From: Yponomeuta sedellus
Taxonomy: Eukaryota; Arthropoda; Insecta; Lepidoptera; Yponomeutidae
NCBI GenBank assembly: GCA_934045075.1
Contig: OW203748.1
Coordinates: 9,998,794-10,062,793 of the forward strand
Reading direction: 5' to 3'
Length of the DNA stretch: 64,000 nt
Shown here: positions 21,701 to 32,740 of the stretch, piece by piece
Layout: each line of letters opens with the position of its first letter
Position numbering within the stretch: position 1 is the first letter of the stretch
Made by a program: the position numbers and the translations under genes
Notes under the pieces: generated by a model
What the model saw: only the letters and a program-made list of their open reading frames with translations
Databases searched by the model: none
What the model was told of the DNA's origin: nothing

Positions 21701-21942
21701 TTGAAGTAATGTTTATTTCATAGTAAAAAAGTGCACAAAGTTTTCTTGTTCTGGAGGTTAAAAATCTTTCATATAAGATTGTAATGCTTCCAGAGGTTGC
21801 TCTATATTAGAAAATAAATTTTACAAAATAGAAGAGCGGACAATGCCGAGGAACACTATACATGCAAGAGACCAAAATACCATAGACCAAAAAGGTACAC
21901 TATGTATATTACATAGACAAAAAAGATACACTATTACGTACA
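21700..21942. repeat. Short direct repeats
   Basis: 'agaccaaaaaggtacactatg' and 'agacaaaaaagatacactatt' are imperfect direct repeats near 21893 and 21915. Otherwise unassigned. Confidence 0.4.
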
Positions 21943-21953
21943 ATATGTATCTG

Positions 21954-22559
21954 AAAAAACCTATTTAGAGGCTAAAAATTTCACCCATGCCGGTATTCGA
22001 ACCCGCAACCTCTGGCTATCCGTGCCAGCGCTCTACCAATTGAGCCATTGGGCGACTCACGGCATCAGTGAAATTTCGAACCTCTTTACACTATTCTCTG
22101 TATTACGTACAGGCAGCGACATCTGACTTAGGCAAATTGCATCATTTAAAAACCTATTTAGAGGCTAAACAATTTAAATTTTTCTTTAAATTTGTTCCTT
22201 AGCACGGGTTAGTGCATTAAAAATAAAAAAAATAAAATAGTATAATCATGTGGGTACAGTGATATCGTTCCGATGTAAAACCTTACTGCAAAGTAGGTAG
22301 TCGGGGCTGTAAGTAATGCAATTTGCTTAAGTCAGATGTCGCTGCCTGTACGTAATACAGAGAATAGTGTTAAGAGGTTCGAAATTTCACTTATGCCGTG
22401 AGTCGCCCAATGGCTCAATTGGTAGAGCGCTGGCACGGATAGCCAGAGGTTGCGGGTTCGAATCTCGGCATGGGTGAAATTTTTAGCCTCTAAATAGGTT
22501 TTTAAATTTGTTCCTTAGCACGGGTTAGTGCATTTAAAATAAAAAATAATAATAGTATG
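21954..22559 (+). mobile_element. FB-SINE, long double form with 11-bp TSD
   Basis: Flanked by ATATGTATCTG (21943-21953 and 22560-22570). Antisense unit 21954-22145, tail hinge, then a full sense unit from about 22238 with its own tail. Same plan as 9555-10206, from an independent insertion (different target). Confidence 0.9.
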
Positions 22560-22574
22560 ATATGTATCTGTATT

Positions 22575-22692
22575 ATGTATCGAAATTTGACTGATGCCGT
22601 TGAGTCTTCCATTAGCACAGTTGATTGAATTTTTGGCCTCTAAATAGGTTTTTAAAATTGTCCTTAGCATGGGTTAGTGCATTAAAAAGAAT
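22575..22692 (+). mobile_element. FB-SINE, degraded sense fragment
   Basis: 'tcgaaatttgactgatgccg' through 'cctctaaataggtttttaaa' to 'gggttagtgcattaaaaaga'. Lacks box B. Lies just after the preceding element's duplication. Confidence 0.7.
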
Positions 22693-22985
22693 AGAGTAAT
22701 TAGTCCCGTAATGGTCGTTTCATTCACACTATCGGTAGTCTGGCAACCAATCGCATTGCAATGGTATAACCCGTGCTACTTAACTCGGCGCCTCGCGCGA
22801 TTCGATCTTCTTCGCATGAGATGCCTGTTCAATTTGCGCGATTTATACCGCTGGAATGACATTGTACTGCTTTGTAAACTACAAATAACAACCATTGTCG
22901 TACTTATACCATTCTATTGTAAGAATTAGACTCTAGGGCCTGGATAAAAGATGTCGTGTAGTCAGTATTTTTTTATTAAAAAATA
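22693..22985. promoter_or_regulatory. Non-repeat island, candidate conserved element
   Basis: Balanced composition with 'ctcggcgcctcgcgcgattcg' and 'tttgcgcgatttataccgct' (overlapping GCGCGA/TCGCGC). An open 72-codon frame exists but shows no known domain. No repeat partner in the window. Confidence 0.3.
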
Positions 22986-23021
22986 TATATATATTTATTT
23001 AGTTATTTACTTTACCAATTC

Positions 23022-23440
23022 GGAGTAACGGTAGCTCAGTGGGTAGCCAATGGACTCGGAACCGAGAGACCCTAGTTCGATTCCCTGTGAGAGCATATAC
23101 CTACCAATGACGTTGTTTTCCAAGTTATGTACATTTGTGATGGTAAAGTAGCGGTACCACTCGCTAACGTGAAGGAAAGCGTCGTGAGTAAACCTGAATG
23201 TACGTAATACAGAGAGTATTGTAAAGAGGTTCGAAATTTCACCGATGCCGGTGAGTCGCCTATTAGCTCAGTTGGAAGAGCGCTGGCACGGATAGCCAGA
23301 GGTCGCGGGGTCGAGTCCCGGCATGGGTGGAATTTTTAGCCTCTAAAATAGGTTTTTAAAACCTGAATGTCTAAAGTTTTCAATACCTTAGGGCTGGAAA
23401 TGGTCAAACCGCGCGGTGGGCACGCGTGCCCACATACTAT
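23022..23440 (+). mobile_element. T3-SINE interrupted by an FB-SINE
   Basis: tRNA-like head 23030-23100 (box A 'tagctcagtgggtagcc', box B 'tagttcgattcc') and body 'gtgaaggaaagcgtcgtgag' up to 23201. It resumes at 23371 with 'tctaaagttttc' and 'cgcgcggtgggcacgcgtg'. Nested order dates it older than the FB-SINE. Confidence 0.8.
23202..23358 (+). mobile_element. FB-SINE, simple sense form with 12-bp TSD
   Basis: AAACCTGAATGT at 23190-23201 and 23359-23370. Starts ACGTAATACAGAG, contains the tRNA-like unit (box B 'GGGGTCGAGTCCC') and stops at GGTTTTTA without the A-rich tail. This is what a plain Pol III transcript ending at its T-run would look like. Confidence 0.9.
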
Positions 23441-24140
23441 TATTATGATATTTACTTATGAAAAATTGTATTGTGAAACAAATTTTGAATTTAATTCCAT
23501 TGGTGGCGCCAGTTAGCACCACAAGGCGCCTTAAGAATAACGTTTGTTCGCGCCCAATAAAGCATCGTTTGTCTGTTTATATTTTAATTGAGGAGGTCGA
23601 TTAATATGCGTTATTGTTCAGCTTAGCATAAGTATTTAGAGAATTTCTACGTCATTAGAGGTAAGTTATGTACTGTTGTGAAGTTATTGTAGGAATACCA
23701 TTGGCTAACGAGCCGATTCTCGCCCATGCGAGTTGAAAGCGTAGACGCACAATTTAGACATTTGTCGTATAAAATTAAGATAACTTAACTCGACAGAGTA
23801 ATTAAACATTTATTTTGTCATTAGAATTCATCTAGCATGTCGTTCAGAATTAAGATTTTGGCTGTCGCTCGACTTTTATGTAGAATTCAAGTCATATAAG
23901 CCTTAAGAGTCGTATGCGAATTATTTGCTAATGAAGTGAGAATTGGCTCCCAGGTATATTCTAAAAGCTAACAGACTTTAATTAAGTCGAATGGCTCACA
24001 CGTCTATTATAATTTTACTGTAAATCTAAACTATGTACTCGTAAGTGCAAATTGTTTTGTTAACCTGCTTAGATGGCATGCTTTTCTCATTAATATTTTG
24101 TTTACTAGTGACCTTCAGGTCTAATTTTGTATACACATCG
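23441..24140. other. Possible LTR scrap, then unassigned DNA
   Basis: 23480-23570 ('ccattggtggcgccagttag', 'caccacaaggcgcc') resembles an LTR end plus primer-binding site and is echoed at 46712-46755. 23580-24140 shows nothing recognisable. Confidence 0.4.
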
Positions 24141-24143
24141 ATA

Positions 24144-24505
24144 TCAACCCTTGTATGTCCCCATTGCTGGGGCAAGGGTCTCTTCCTGCTTTGCAAGAAG
24201 GCTAGGCCATACTCCACCACGGGAGCCAAGTCCGGGTTGGTGGAGGATTGTAAGACAGTGGCGGGTCTTACCGTCAGAAGTTATCAAGCCGCCCACAAGG
24301 CTCCTGACATAGCTTAACGACTGCTATTAAAAGATAGCCGGCACCAACGGCTTAACGTGCCTGGCAACGCACGGAAGCGCGCGGAAAAACGCCAATAGTC
24401 ACGGGACGGTCACCCATCCTGCACCTGACCGCGCCTTTTGTTGCTTAACTGAAGTGATTGATTCCAATCACTCGGTTCGACTAGGCCACGAGCGCTTCGT
24501 GGCAC
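24144..24505 (-). mobile_element. 5S-SINE (type 1), full length
   Basis: Minus strand from 'gaagcgctcgtggcctagtc' through 'aacaaaaggcgcggtcaggt' and 'aggatgggtgaccgtcccg' to 'atgtccccattg' complement. Middle part has a small deletion relative to 57424. Confidence 0.85.
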
Positions 24506-24614
24506 ATACTTTTATAGTATTTCTGTATGACTGTTTGTGTCCGGAATAAAATTAAAAAAAAGTATTCTAAGTGTATTCTATGTAGTTTGAACTTGAGAGT
24601 AAACAAAGTATTTC

Positions 24615-24874
24615 AACTATTTTTATTTTAATGCACTAACCCGTGCTAAGGAACAAATTTAAAAACCTATTTAGAGGCTGTAAGTAATGCAATTTGCTTA
24701 AGTCAGATGTCGCTGCCTGTACGTAATACAGAGAATAGTGTAAAGAGGTTCGAAATTTCACTGATGCCGTGAGTCGCCCATTGGCTCAATTGGTAGAGCG
24801 CTGGCACGGATAGCCAGAGGTTGCGGGTTCGAATCCCGGCATGGGTGAAATTTTTAGCCTCTAAATAGGTTTTT
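24615..24874 (-). mobile_element. FB-SINE with 10-bp TSD
   Basis: AAAGTATTTC at 24605-24614 and 24875-24884. Tail lies at the left (antisense 'aatgcactaacccgtgcta') and the sense tRNA-like unit runs rightward to GGTTTTTAAA. Junction between the two falls at 'agaggctgtaagtaatgca'. Confidence 0.9.
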
Positions 24875-24954
24875 AAAGTATTTCTTAATTATTCGCGATA
24901 CTCATACTTAGTTATAAAATAAACGGGTTTAATCGATTATTTACTAGGTAAAAC

Positions 24955-25257
24955 ATGGACATGGGTAGGTACAGCGATACCATTCCTGAAAACCCTGACT
25001 GCAAAGTAGTTACTCGGGGCTGCAAGTGATGCAAATTACTTCAGCCAGATGTCGCTGCCTGTACGTAATACAGAGAGTATTGCAAAGAGGTCCGAAATTT
25101 CACTGATGGCGTTAGTCGCCCATTGGCTCAGTTGGGAGAGCGCTGGCACGGTTAGCCAGAGGTCGCGGGTTCGAGTCCCGGCATGGGTGGAATTTTTAGC
25201 CTTTAAATAGGTTTTTAAAAAATTGACCTTAGCACGGGTTGGTGCATTAAAAAGAAC
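24955..25257 (+). mobile_element. FB-SINE, sense unit with tail
   Basis: 'gggtaggtacagcgatacc' to 'gggttggtgcattaaaaaga'. Complete unit without the inverted half; no convincing duplication seen. Confidence 0.75.
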
Positions 25258-25261
25258 ATAA

Positions 25262-25592
25262 ACACAGATTTATTTTGAGAGCCGCATTCCGGTTCTTCTA
25301 TTGCCGCGCGCCTATAAGCGCCATCTATGAACAGCTCTGCGAATTTGTGACAGAGTATACACGTTCAGTCTGGCGTCAGTTCAGTCCGTGATTCAGTTCA
25401 TCTTGATCAAGCTCGGATTGATGCCAGACTGAATTTTTTTTAAAACATGGACAGTTCATCGACCATTACATTTCTGCAGCAAAATAACTGGTATTGTAAC
25501 AAAACAGATTGCACATGTGTAGGGGTTGATGTGCAGTTGGAGGTACTCCACTAATCTCACCCTTGATTGGTGTTAGCAGAATAAGATAGTAA
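25262..25592. other. Non-repeat DNA with promoter-like words
   Basis: 'gccgcgcgcctataagcgcc' is followed about 55 bp later by 'acgttcagtctggcgtcagt' (TCAGT is the arthropod initiator). Spacing is not canonical. No following gene visible. Confidence 0.25.
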
Positions 25593-25607
25593 GTTTTCAT
25601 TTTTCAT

Positions 25608-26019
25608 TATACTATTTTTATTTTAATGCACTAACCCGTGCTAAGGACAATTTTTTAAAAACCTATTTAGAGGCTAAACATACCACACATGCCGGGATTC
25701 AAACCCGCGACCTGTTGCTATCCGTGCCAGCGCTCTATCCAACTGAGCTAATGGGCGACTCATCATGTGGGTACAGTGATATCATTCCGATGTAAAAACC
25801 TAACTGCAAAGTAGGTAGTTGGGGCTGTAAGTGATGCAATCTACTTCAGCCAGATGTCGCTGCCTGTACATAATACAGAGAATAGTGTAAAGAGGTTCGA
25901 AATTTCACTGATGCCGGTGAGTCGCCCATTAGCTCAGTTGGAAGAGCGCTGGCACGGATAGCCAGAGGTCGCGGGTTCGAATCCCGGCATGGGTGGAATT
26001 TTTAGCCCCTAAATAGGTT
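25608..26019 (-). mobile_element. FB-SINE, long double form with 14-bp TSD
   Basis: TTTTCATTTTTCAT at 25594-25607 and 26020-26033. Tail at left; an antisense tRNA-like unit is followed after 'gcgactcatcatgtgggtac' by a full sense unit. Box B of the right unit is intact (GGGTTCGAATCCC). Confidence 0.9.
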
Positions 26020-26179
26020 TTTTCATTTTTCATGTTATTGTCTTTGTATAAATCTACAGCAAACGCCACTGGTTGTATAATTGCATACAAATGCACGCAT
26101 ACACATTAATTTTCTGACCTGAAAGTATATTGTACAATTATTTATTTTCTTTCAATAAATAGGTAAAATGTAGTTACCT

Positions 26180-26320
26180 TATTTCCCGACGTTCCGGCAG
26201 CGTTACTGTTGCCGTGGTGTTAAACAAGTCGGTTTTTAAAAAAAAATCGAATCTATCACCCCCGTCTCGGTACTCGAGCGCGCAACCACCAGGCCAGCGA
26301 GGCAGTAAAGTTTCGAGAAT
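26180..26320 (-). mobile_element. K-type motif and a tRNA-like SINE head (relic)
   Basis: 26186-26225 carries 'cccgacgttccggcagcg'. 26240-26310 on the minus strand reads 'gcctggtggttgcgcgctcg', resembling box A of a tRNA head. No box B survives. Confidence 0.35.
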
Positions 26321-26660
26321 TGGCAAAACGTTCCATCGAAATCACTTTCCATGGAAATCGAATCGCAACCGCATCAAAGCTTGTTAGTTCCAATATTAGA
26401 AGGGTTTCAAATGTGACACAGGAAAGGGAACCGTAAGCCTTTGCATTAGAGACTGGCCGTCGAAAAGTACCTACAGATACTGGGACGATACGGTCGGAGG
26501 ACTGCGCAAAGTGACATTCCTGAGAATCAATTATGATTTTATAACTATTCTCTTTACAAACACAGCCTATAGACTGTGAAAAAATAAAAGGTCCACCTCT
26601 CAATACACGATCGGCAGTGATATCGGAATTAATAAAGTGTAAAATCAGTAAATGTTGATA
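26321..26660. other. Unassigned upstream DNA
   Basis: No repeat partner found. A minus-strand open frame through this part has no recognisable domain. Confidence 0.4.
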
Positions 26661-26669
26661 ACTGTAAAA

Positions 26670-27380
26670 TCAGTAAATGAAATGAAATGAAAAATGAAAT
26701 GAAAAACGTTTATTAGGTACCAAAAGTTACAGTATTTGTCCTGGCTCCCAAACTAGGGTACCCTGTGAAATGAAATGAAATGAAAAGGTTTCATTCAAAG
26801 TAGCACAGAAACTGCGGCTTAATGAACGTTACAATTCAAACTAGGTGTCCATTTCAAAAACTAGATCATTTAGGAGAAAAAATGGACAAAAAAACTCCTA
26901 ACTTAGTCTTTTCAAAAGTCCTTAAATAACATAGTTTACATTATAAACATAGAACTCATACATTGTACTGGCTTTCATTCCAGACCTCATTGTCATCTAA
27001 ATAATCCTTTATGTTATGTAGCCCTTTTGGCACAAAGTGTGCTTAACATATTTTTTGAACCGCGATTCAGGCAAGCTTAATATATCTTCAGGGATTTTAT
27101 TATAGAAGCGTATACATGCCCCATGAAGGATGTATTAACCTTTGCCAGCCTAAATAGTGGGAACAAAAGTTTATGTTTATTTCTAGTATTTACATTGTGT
27201 TGGATACCTAAAGTTTTAAAGTTACTGATATTTTTCCTAACGTACATAATGTTTTCATATATATACTGACTGGCAACTGTCAGGATGTTAGTTTCTTTAA
27301 AGAAAGAATCTGTGCTATGGGTAGCCAGGCACTTTCGTAGTTGCATGAACAATGTGCATAATTGCAGATTTCTTAGATCT
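26670..27380 (-). mobile_element. Jockey-like LINE, 3' end including RT C-terminus
   Basis: A 3' UTR (26770-27060) ends in AAATGAAATG repeats on the plus strand. Coding tail 27077-27352 on the minus strand contains TRNKHKLLFPLFRLAKVNTS, then decays; in another frame the usual RFYNKIPEDI segment follows, so there is a frameshift near 27110. This 'TRNK…FYNxLPxxI' layout is the C-terminus of jockey/CR1-type reverse transcriptases. Confidence 0.8.
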
Positions 27381-27915
27381 AGTTAGATTACGTTTATTGT
27401 ACATAATTTATACATACAGTCATAATACATAATTGCAGATTGTTGTTCAACAAATAATAAGCTAACAATAAGTTCAACACAGTCACGTTAAAATCAATAT
27501 AAAATATCAAAAAAAAAAAAACAGAAAAGTTTGCTTAGCTTATATTATAATGTTGTGAATGTTATTAAAAAAAAAGTAAATGTTATTAAAAAAAAACTAC
27601 TGAAAAAGTGCCGAAACGTCGGAAAATTGTAAAAATGTAATAAACGAGCATAAATCCGTATAAAATTGTTTTAATTATGTCTACTGCTCGTGCTAACCTT
27701 AGAAAATACTATATCAGTAAATATTGCTAAGCTTATATTCTTTTTAATGCACTAACCCGTGCTAAAGACAATTTTGTAATAATCGTCGACCCGTAGGTAA
27801 TAAAGACAAAAATTTTATCCTCTAAATTTAAATTTTAGCCCCTGAAAAGGTGTTGTTAGTGCAATAAATAAAATAAAAAAAATGAAGCAAATATATAATT
27901 CAAAAATAATGTGAA
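27381..27915. repeat. Repeat scraps (K arm and FB-SINE tail)
   Basis: 27600-27720 is one arm of repeat K ('gtgccgaaacgtcggaaaat'). 27740-27776 is an isolated antisense FB-SINE tail ('aatgcactaacccgtgctaa'). The rest is AT-rich. Confidence 0.55.
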
Positions 27916-27923
27916 GACAATGA

Positions 27924-28126
27924 TAAAAACCTATTTAGAGGCTAAAAATTCCACCCATGCCGGGATTCGAACCCGCGACCTCTGGCTATCCGTGCCAGCG
28001 CTCTTTCCAACCGAGCTAATGGGCGACTCACCGGCATCAGTGAAATTTCGAACCTCTTTACACTATTCTCTGTATTACGTACAGGCAGCGACATCAGGCT
28101 GAAGTAGATTGCATCACTTACAGCCC
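27924..28126 (-). mobile_element. FB-SINE, simple form with 10-bp TSD
   Basis: AAGACAATGA at 27914-27923 and 28127-28136. Reads antisense from AAAAACCTATTTAGAGG to 'cagccc'; no tail. Equivalent to 23202-23358 in the other orientation and with 45 bp more 5' sequence. Confidence 0.9.
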
Positions 28127-28136
28127 AAGACAATGA

Positions 28137-28730
28137 ATGAATCAATAAATTTTATGACCAATGAACGGAGGAGCGACGTTTGTCGCAGCGAGCTGTCACA
28201 GAAGACTTATCGTCGGGAATTAAGGTAATTAAGTTTTACCTAATAAATAATCGCGATTAGACCCATTTAATACATAACTATCATTAAAAGTAGTTTTATT
28301 TTGTTTTCTAATATTTATTTCATTTAATTTCATGTCATTATAAATTACTGTCTCGTGTGTACTGAAAAAAATCTTTTTTAAAAAAAATCTCCCTCTCTTT
28401 CTTCATTTATTCAGTGGCTTCCAGTGGTAATCGAACCCACGACGTCCGGCTTGGTAATCACCGGAAGTGTTACCGCGAGACCAAATAAGCAGTCACGAAC
28501 GGACTGCGCCTTCGGTTCTATTCATAGTCAGTCCTTGGCAAAAAAAATGAGCGAATCAAACGAAAATTGCTTTAATTAAGTTATTTTCCCTGCAATTTGC
28601 GTAATCAAATGTCAACAGACAATATGACGGCGTGTCTAAATGCCCCATTGACGAATTGATATATATTTACGTATTTTTTTATTTTATTTCCTCAGCTTAC
28701 AATTTTAACAGGATATAGTCCTAAAGCGAT
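28137..28730. other. Unassigned DNA with a tRNA-like scrap
   Basis: 28415-28500 ('agtggtaatcgaacccacg') resembles a box B region in antisense, a SINE relic. Nothing else recognised. Confidence 0.4.
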
Positions 28731-28936
28731 GCAAATTAATTCAGCCAGATGTCGCTGCCTGTAATACAGAGAATAGTGTAAAGAGGTTCGAAATTTCACT
28801 GATGCCGGTGAGTCGCCCATTAGCTCAGTTGGAAAGAGCGCTGGCAAGGATAGCTAGAGGTCGCGGGTTCGAATCCCGGCATGGGTGGAATTTTTAGCCT
28901 CTAAATAGGTTTTTAAAATTGTCACGGGTTAGTGTA
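28731..28936 (+). mobile_element. FB-SINE, sense unit
   Basis: 'ttcagccagatgtcgctgcc' to GGTTTTTAAAATTGTCACGG; tail is shortened. One extra base in the D-loop region ('gttggaaagagcgc'). Confidence 0.75.
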
Positions 28937-28976
28937 TATCTTGAACCGAACGTCACACAAACGTATCTATTCTAGA

Positions 28977-29290
28977 AGAACTTCAGATAAAGACGAGGCT
29001 CTCCACAATCTATAAGCAACGCATCCTGAAGTTCTTCGGACATACCGTCCGACGCGGGCCAGATAACCTGGAGTATGTCATCATCACCGGTCGAGCGAAC
29101 GGGAAACGAAGCAGAGGACGATCACCGACGCGTTAGACAGACATAATAACTAAAGCTTCGGGAAGGACCCTACAAGCAGCCATACTCTGATTCTACTACT
29201 GGCGCGTAATAGAATCAAATGGAGAGAGCTGGCGGCGGAAGCTGCCCTTAGTCACGTCCCTCAGCCATGAGGAAACGACGAAGAAGAAGA
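28977..29290 (+). pseudogene. LINE reverse transcriptase C-terminal domain (relic)
   Basis: Reads RLSTIYKQRILKFFGHTVRR …GKRSRGRSPTR then TAG where a Trp codon is expected, continuing DIITKASGRTLQAAI. This is the 'FGHxxRR … GRPxxRW' C-terminal signature of RTE/R1-type LINEs. Two in-frame stops; non-functional. Confidence 0.75.
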
Positions 29291-29361
29291 GTGCATTAAA
29301 AAGAATATAAGGATACTTAGTCCTAATGCAAGCTAAGTGCGTGCCCAACGTGGGGCGCCAG

Positions 29362-29635
29362 TGGAACGTTTTTTAACTTTTATAATTAATAAATAAACTC
29401 TGGAACGACTTCAGGTGTGGTTTTATTTGCAGATTTAGTATAATATTTTAATAAAACAGAAAAAAACTGGATAAAAACGGATAAGCAGGTTAAAAGTCAG
29501 ATCCGGTCAAGGCGTAAAGTAGTAGTTGTGAAAAATGAGGGAAATCGAAGAATGTGTGACGTACATAATTTAAATATTTGAAAATGATAGATAGAAAAGA
29601 AATAAAAATGGTGTGAAGAGGTTTGCACCGTTACA
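29362..29635 (-). mobile_element. LTR (gypsy-like) with adjoining primer-binding site
   Basis: On the minus strand it starts TGTAACGGTGCAAACC and ends GTTCCA, giving TG...CA ends. Next to it is TGGCGCCCCACGTTGGGC (29343-29360), a plausible tRNA primer-binding site. About 274 bp. Related LTRs at 40810-41920 and 50069-50461. No internal coding region remains. Confidence 0.75.
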
Positions 29636-29639
29636 AGTA

Positions 29640-29785
29640 GACAAACAAAACAAGGAACCGGGACCTCTCTCTCACAAGGTAAGCAGATGCGCCACCGCTG
29701 CGCCACAGAGTCTGATTACATCGACTAGTGACTACAGTATAGTTCGCCACGATCTTTGTACGTGAATGTATGACAGAAATCACCG
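29640..29785. repeat. tRNA-like SINE scrap
   Basis: 29655-29712 in antisense shows 'gcatctgcttaccttgtgag' and 'ctctgtggcgcagcggtgg', a tG-SINE-like head with box A but lacking the body. Confidence 0.45.
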
Positions 29786-30123
29786 GCATCCCATGGCTAT
29801 GCCACATGGTGGGAAAGTAGGTACCTTTAATATCGTAGATGGAACGTTGTTAAAATTCATCTTCCTTTTATTTCTGATAGTATGTTGTTTAGCAAAAAAT
29901 AATCCTCATCATGAAGACTTCCGATCGGTGTGATAAAGCTACAGGGTAATTTTTTTTCTCGTATAGCGGGTTCGGTTCCCGGTTCAACCGTGTAATTATT
30001 TAAAAATCTATAAATGCAGTTTAGATTTTTTTTGAAATTAAAATAATGTCTTCTTTCAGTAAAATGTTCCATCTACAATATTAAAGGTACTTTCCCTCCA
30101 TGTGGCATAGCCGTGGGACGCCC
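29785..30123. mobile_element. TIR element (MITE or foldback), about 340 bp
   Basis: Arms 29785-29852 and about 30058-30123 are inverted: 'tggctatgccacatgg' against 'ccatgtggcatagcc', and 'tttaatatcgtagatggaac' against 'gttccatctacaatattaaa'. The interior has no frame. Terminal duplication not clear. Confidence 0.65.
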
Positions 30124-30185
30124 TGTATACGGAGAGCCTATACCTCTCTGAGAGAAGGCACAGGCTTTCTCTGATATGGTTAATC

Positions 30186-30389
30186 CGTCGGTGCCGGCTG
30201 TCGTGTAATGGCAGTCACTAAGCCACGTCAGAGGCTGTGGCTCGATAACTTCTGACAGTAAGGCCCGCCACTCTCTTACAATCCTCCACCAACCCGGACT
30301 TGGCCCCGTGGTGGAGTATGGCCGAACTTTCCTGCGATGCAGGAAGAGACCCGTGCCCCAGCAGTGGGGACATACAAAGGGGTGATATC
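30186..30389 (+). mobile_element. 5S-SINE (type 1), 3' two thirds
   Basis: From 'gtcggtgccggctgtcgtg' to 'gcagtggggacatacaaagg'. The 5S head is missing. Confidence 0.8.
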
Positions 30390-30429
30390 ATCACTCGTTC
30401 ATTATAATATAAGTTCGGGTATCCTATTT

Positions 30430-30660
30430 TTATTATGGTCAAGATATGCCCGTCGTGTGACCGCAGGACCGCAGGGCAGGCTTGCTCGCTCGTCGGCTGA
30501 TTGATCAGTCAATTAATGGTTAATCTGTGTATGTAAACCGACACCGAGTAACTGACACTTCATGTTAGCGTCCGCTCGAGGTCTTCCTAACCACTTTTTA
30601 GGGGTCCGTATCTAAACGTCGTATGCTACGTTGCGAAATTAACTAATGGAGCAAACAAGT
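30430..30660. promoter_or_regulatory. Non-repeat island with clustered homeodomain-type sites
   Basis: 30498-30530 reads 'tgattgatcagtcaattaatgg' split over TGATTGAT (Exd/Hox-like), TCAATTAA (Engrailed-type consensus, 30509-30516) and TTAATGG/GGTTAAT. No repeat partner. An autoregulatory role near an engrailed-family gene is possible but unproven. Confidence 0.3.
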
Positions 30661-30661
30661 G

Positions 30662-30925
30662 ACATTGTGCATAGAATCAGGCGTTACTTTGCGGAAATCC
30701 ATAATGGCATGAAAAAGTTAAAATTACTTTGCACACACCACAACCGACAACAATACTTGTGTGTCATTGCTTCTGCTTGAAAAGTGGGAGGGAGGGCGGT
30801 GCATTAACTAACCGCATGGTGCTTATGGGATTTTTGGCGGAATTTAGCAAAGTAATTTTAACTTTTTAATGCCATTATGGATTTCCGCAAAGTAATTTTA
30901 ACTTTTTATTGCTAAGTGACATTAT
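30662..30925. mobile_element. MITE-like element 'J', fuller copy
   Basis: Bounded by 'ggcgttactttgcggaaatc' and, inverted, 'gatttccgcaaagtaat'. Contains 'gaaaagtgggagggagggcg'. Partner of 9330-9515. Confidence 0.6.
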
Positions 30926-30955
30926 GGTACCTAAGAGAAGATATGAGAAAAAAAG

Positions 30956-31090
30956 GGACGCCCGAAAACACGATGGAAAGACGACATACGCCTAACCTTG
31001 GGACCATACTGGACCAGAGTAGCAGAGGATAGAGTTCAGTGGAGAGAGCTGGAGGTCTATGCCAAAAGGCACGCCAATTTTTATTTATAA
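30956..31090 (+). pseudogene. LINE reverse transcriptase extreme C-terminus
   Basis: Open to TAA and reads GRPKTRWKDDIRLTLGPYWT then RVAEDRVQWRELEVYAKRHA. The 'GRPxxRWxDDI … W…A.DR.xWR' pattern ends RTE/R1-type polyproteins. 5' truncated, no stop inside. Confidence 0.75.
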
Positions 31091-32735
31091 ATTAATAGTA
31101 GAGACATACTATAACCATAACTGATATACTTGAAATGTCAATGTTGTAGCGAATTCGGATTAAAAAGGGCTAATTCATTTCAATTCATTTGTTGCCATAA
31201 ATTACAGTATTCATAGATCCTATAATTAGACATTGCACGTATAATTTTAAAAATAAAGGCGTAGCAAAATACGTAAAAGTAAGGATTTCATTTAATTAAT
31301 TTACAACTCATACATTAGAAAACAAAAGATCAAAAGGAAAAATATAAATAACTATTAGGTACCTACATAGAATTCTTTGTCAAAATTAAGTGTCAATAAT
31401 CAAAATTCTTTGTGTGCTTTCGTAATTATTAAATTCTAGGATACTATAAGGATATATAATATAATTTCCATTACGTAATTTTTAGAGCCTTGATAAGTTG
31501 ATAAAATGATTACCCGAGAGAGCTTGAATTTTTGTTGGAAGGTTATTATAAATTGAGATTGCCGCATGCTTAGTGCTTTTCCTGCACGAGGTTGTTCTGC
31601 ATACCGGTACATTTAAGTGAAGTTTGTATTTTTCCTGTAACTGTTGGAACTCATCAAGCTGACCACAACTATCTATTTGAGTTTAAAAAATATTACAGTT
31701 TCATAATACATGTATTGTGTGTTTGTGTGTGCGTGCGTCCGTGTGTGGTGTCGAATCACACGGAACATTACTTCTATTTGAATCTCACGCAAACGAAGTC
31801 GCGGGCGCAGTTATCCTACTTGGTTATACTCGAATAGTCATGCTAAATTAGGCATGTGATATTTGTTATCAGCTTGCATGACAATATATTTTGTACCCAA
31901 AATTATTCCAGCTGCAGCTTGCGTTTTGAACCCATTCAAAATGGCAAAATTATAATTAATGATTTCTGACTTTTAGTTTCAGTTGTATTGGTTATTAATA
32001 AATGTAAACTGGTAGAGCTAGAAAGCATTTGAATTATTTTATTCAATTCAATGTTTTTATCTCGTAACAAGTCGATAGTGTCGGTTAGTAATACGTATTT
32101 ATTATTTTATTTTATTTTAGATGGACTGACATTCAGTGCCTCAGCTACGTATGGAGACTAATAAGTGGGCACTTAAAACTGTCCTTCTGTGTGTTTATAG
32201 TTTTTTTTATCATTTTTGTAGGCTGTTAGTCTTCCCAATGTTAAATAAACAAATTAAGTCGTAAATTAATTAATTACAAAAAAAACATTTCAAGGTGAAA
32301 AATCCGAAGAAAACTTAAATAAAACCGGTTGAACTCGCCAGCCGAGTATTCTAATACCCGTTTTACCAAAAATGTTTTGCTACTTTATAGAGCATATGCA
32401 CTTCGGAAAAATATCGCGTGGGCGATGGCGCTTATAATCGTGAAATTTCTACCCAAATTTTAATGGTCTCAAAATCCAGGAACCAAAGGCAACGCAGCTC
32501 ACGGCTTGATATCGAAATAAGTTTGTATACCAAATGGGCCATTTAGATTCGATCATTGTTAAACAACCTTGATGGCGTGTTTTTTCTTTTATGTGAGTTT
32601 TTTTGTACTTCCCCTGTTGCGTAATCCTATTATTTCACAGATAGTTGGTATTAAAAATCACATTTTATAAACTAGCTGGGCCCTCGACTTTGCTCTCGTG
32701 GTATTACATATAAAAGAAAATGAAAATCGTGCTAT
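31091..32735. other. AT-rich non-coding DNA
   Basis: No gene supported. 31720-31750 is a short GT-rich run. 32672-32735 ('actagctgggccctcgactt') resembles an RTE-type LINE end. 32300-32630 is unique, including 'gcgtgggcgatggcgcttat'. Confidence 0.4.
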
Positions 32736-32740
32736 TCTAT

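Noticed and set aside
29343..29361. Evidence for an intact endogenous LTR element
   Set aside because: Only an LTR and a primer-binding-like stub remain; no gag, pol or second LTR adjacent.
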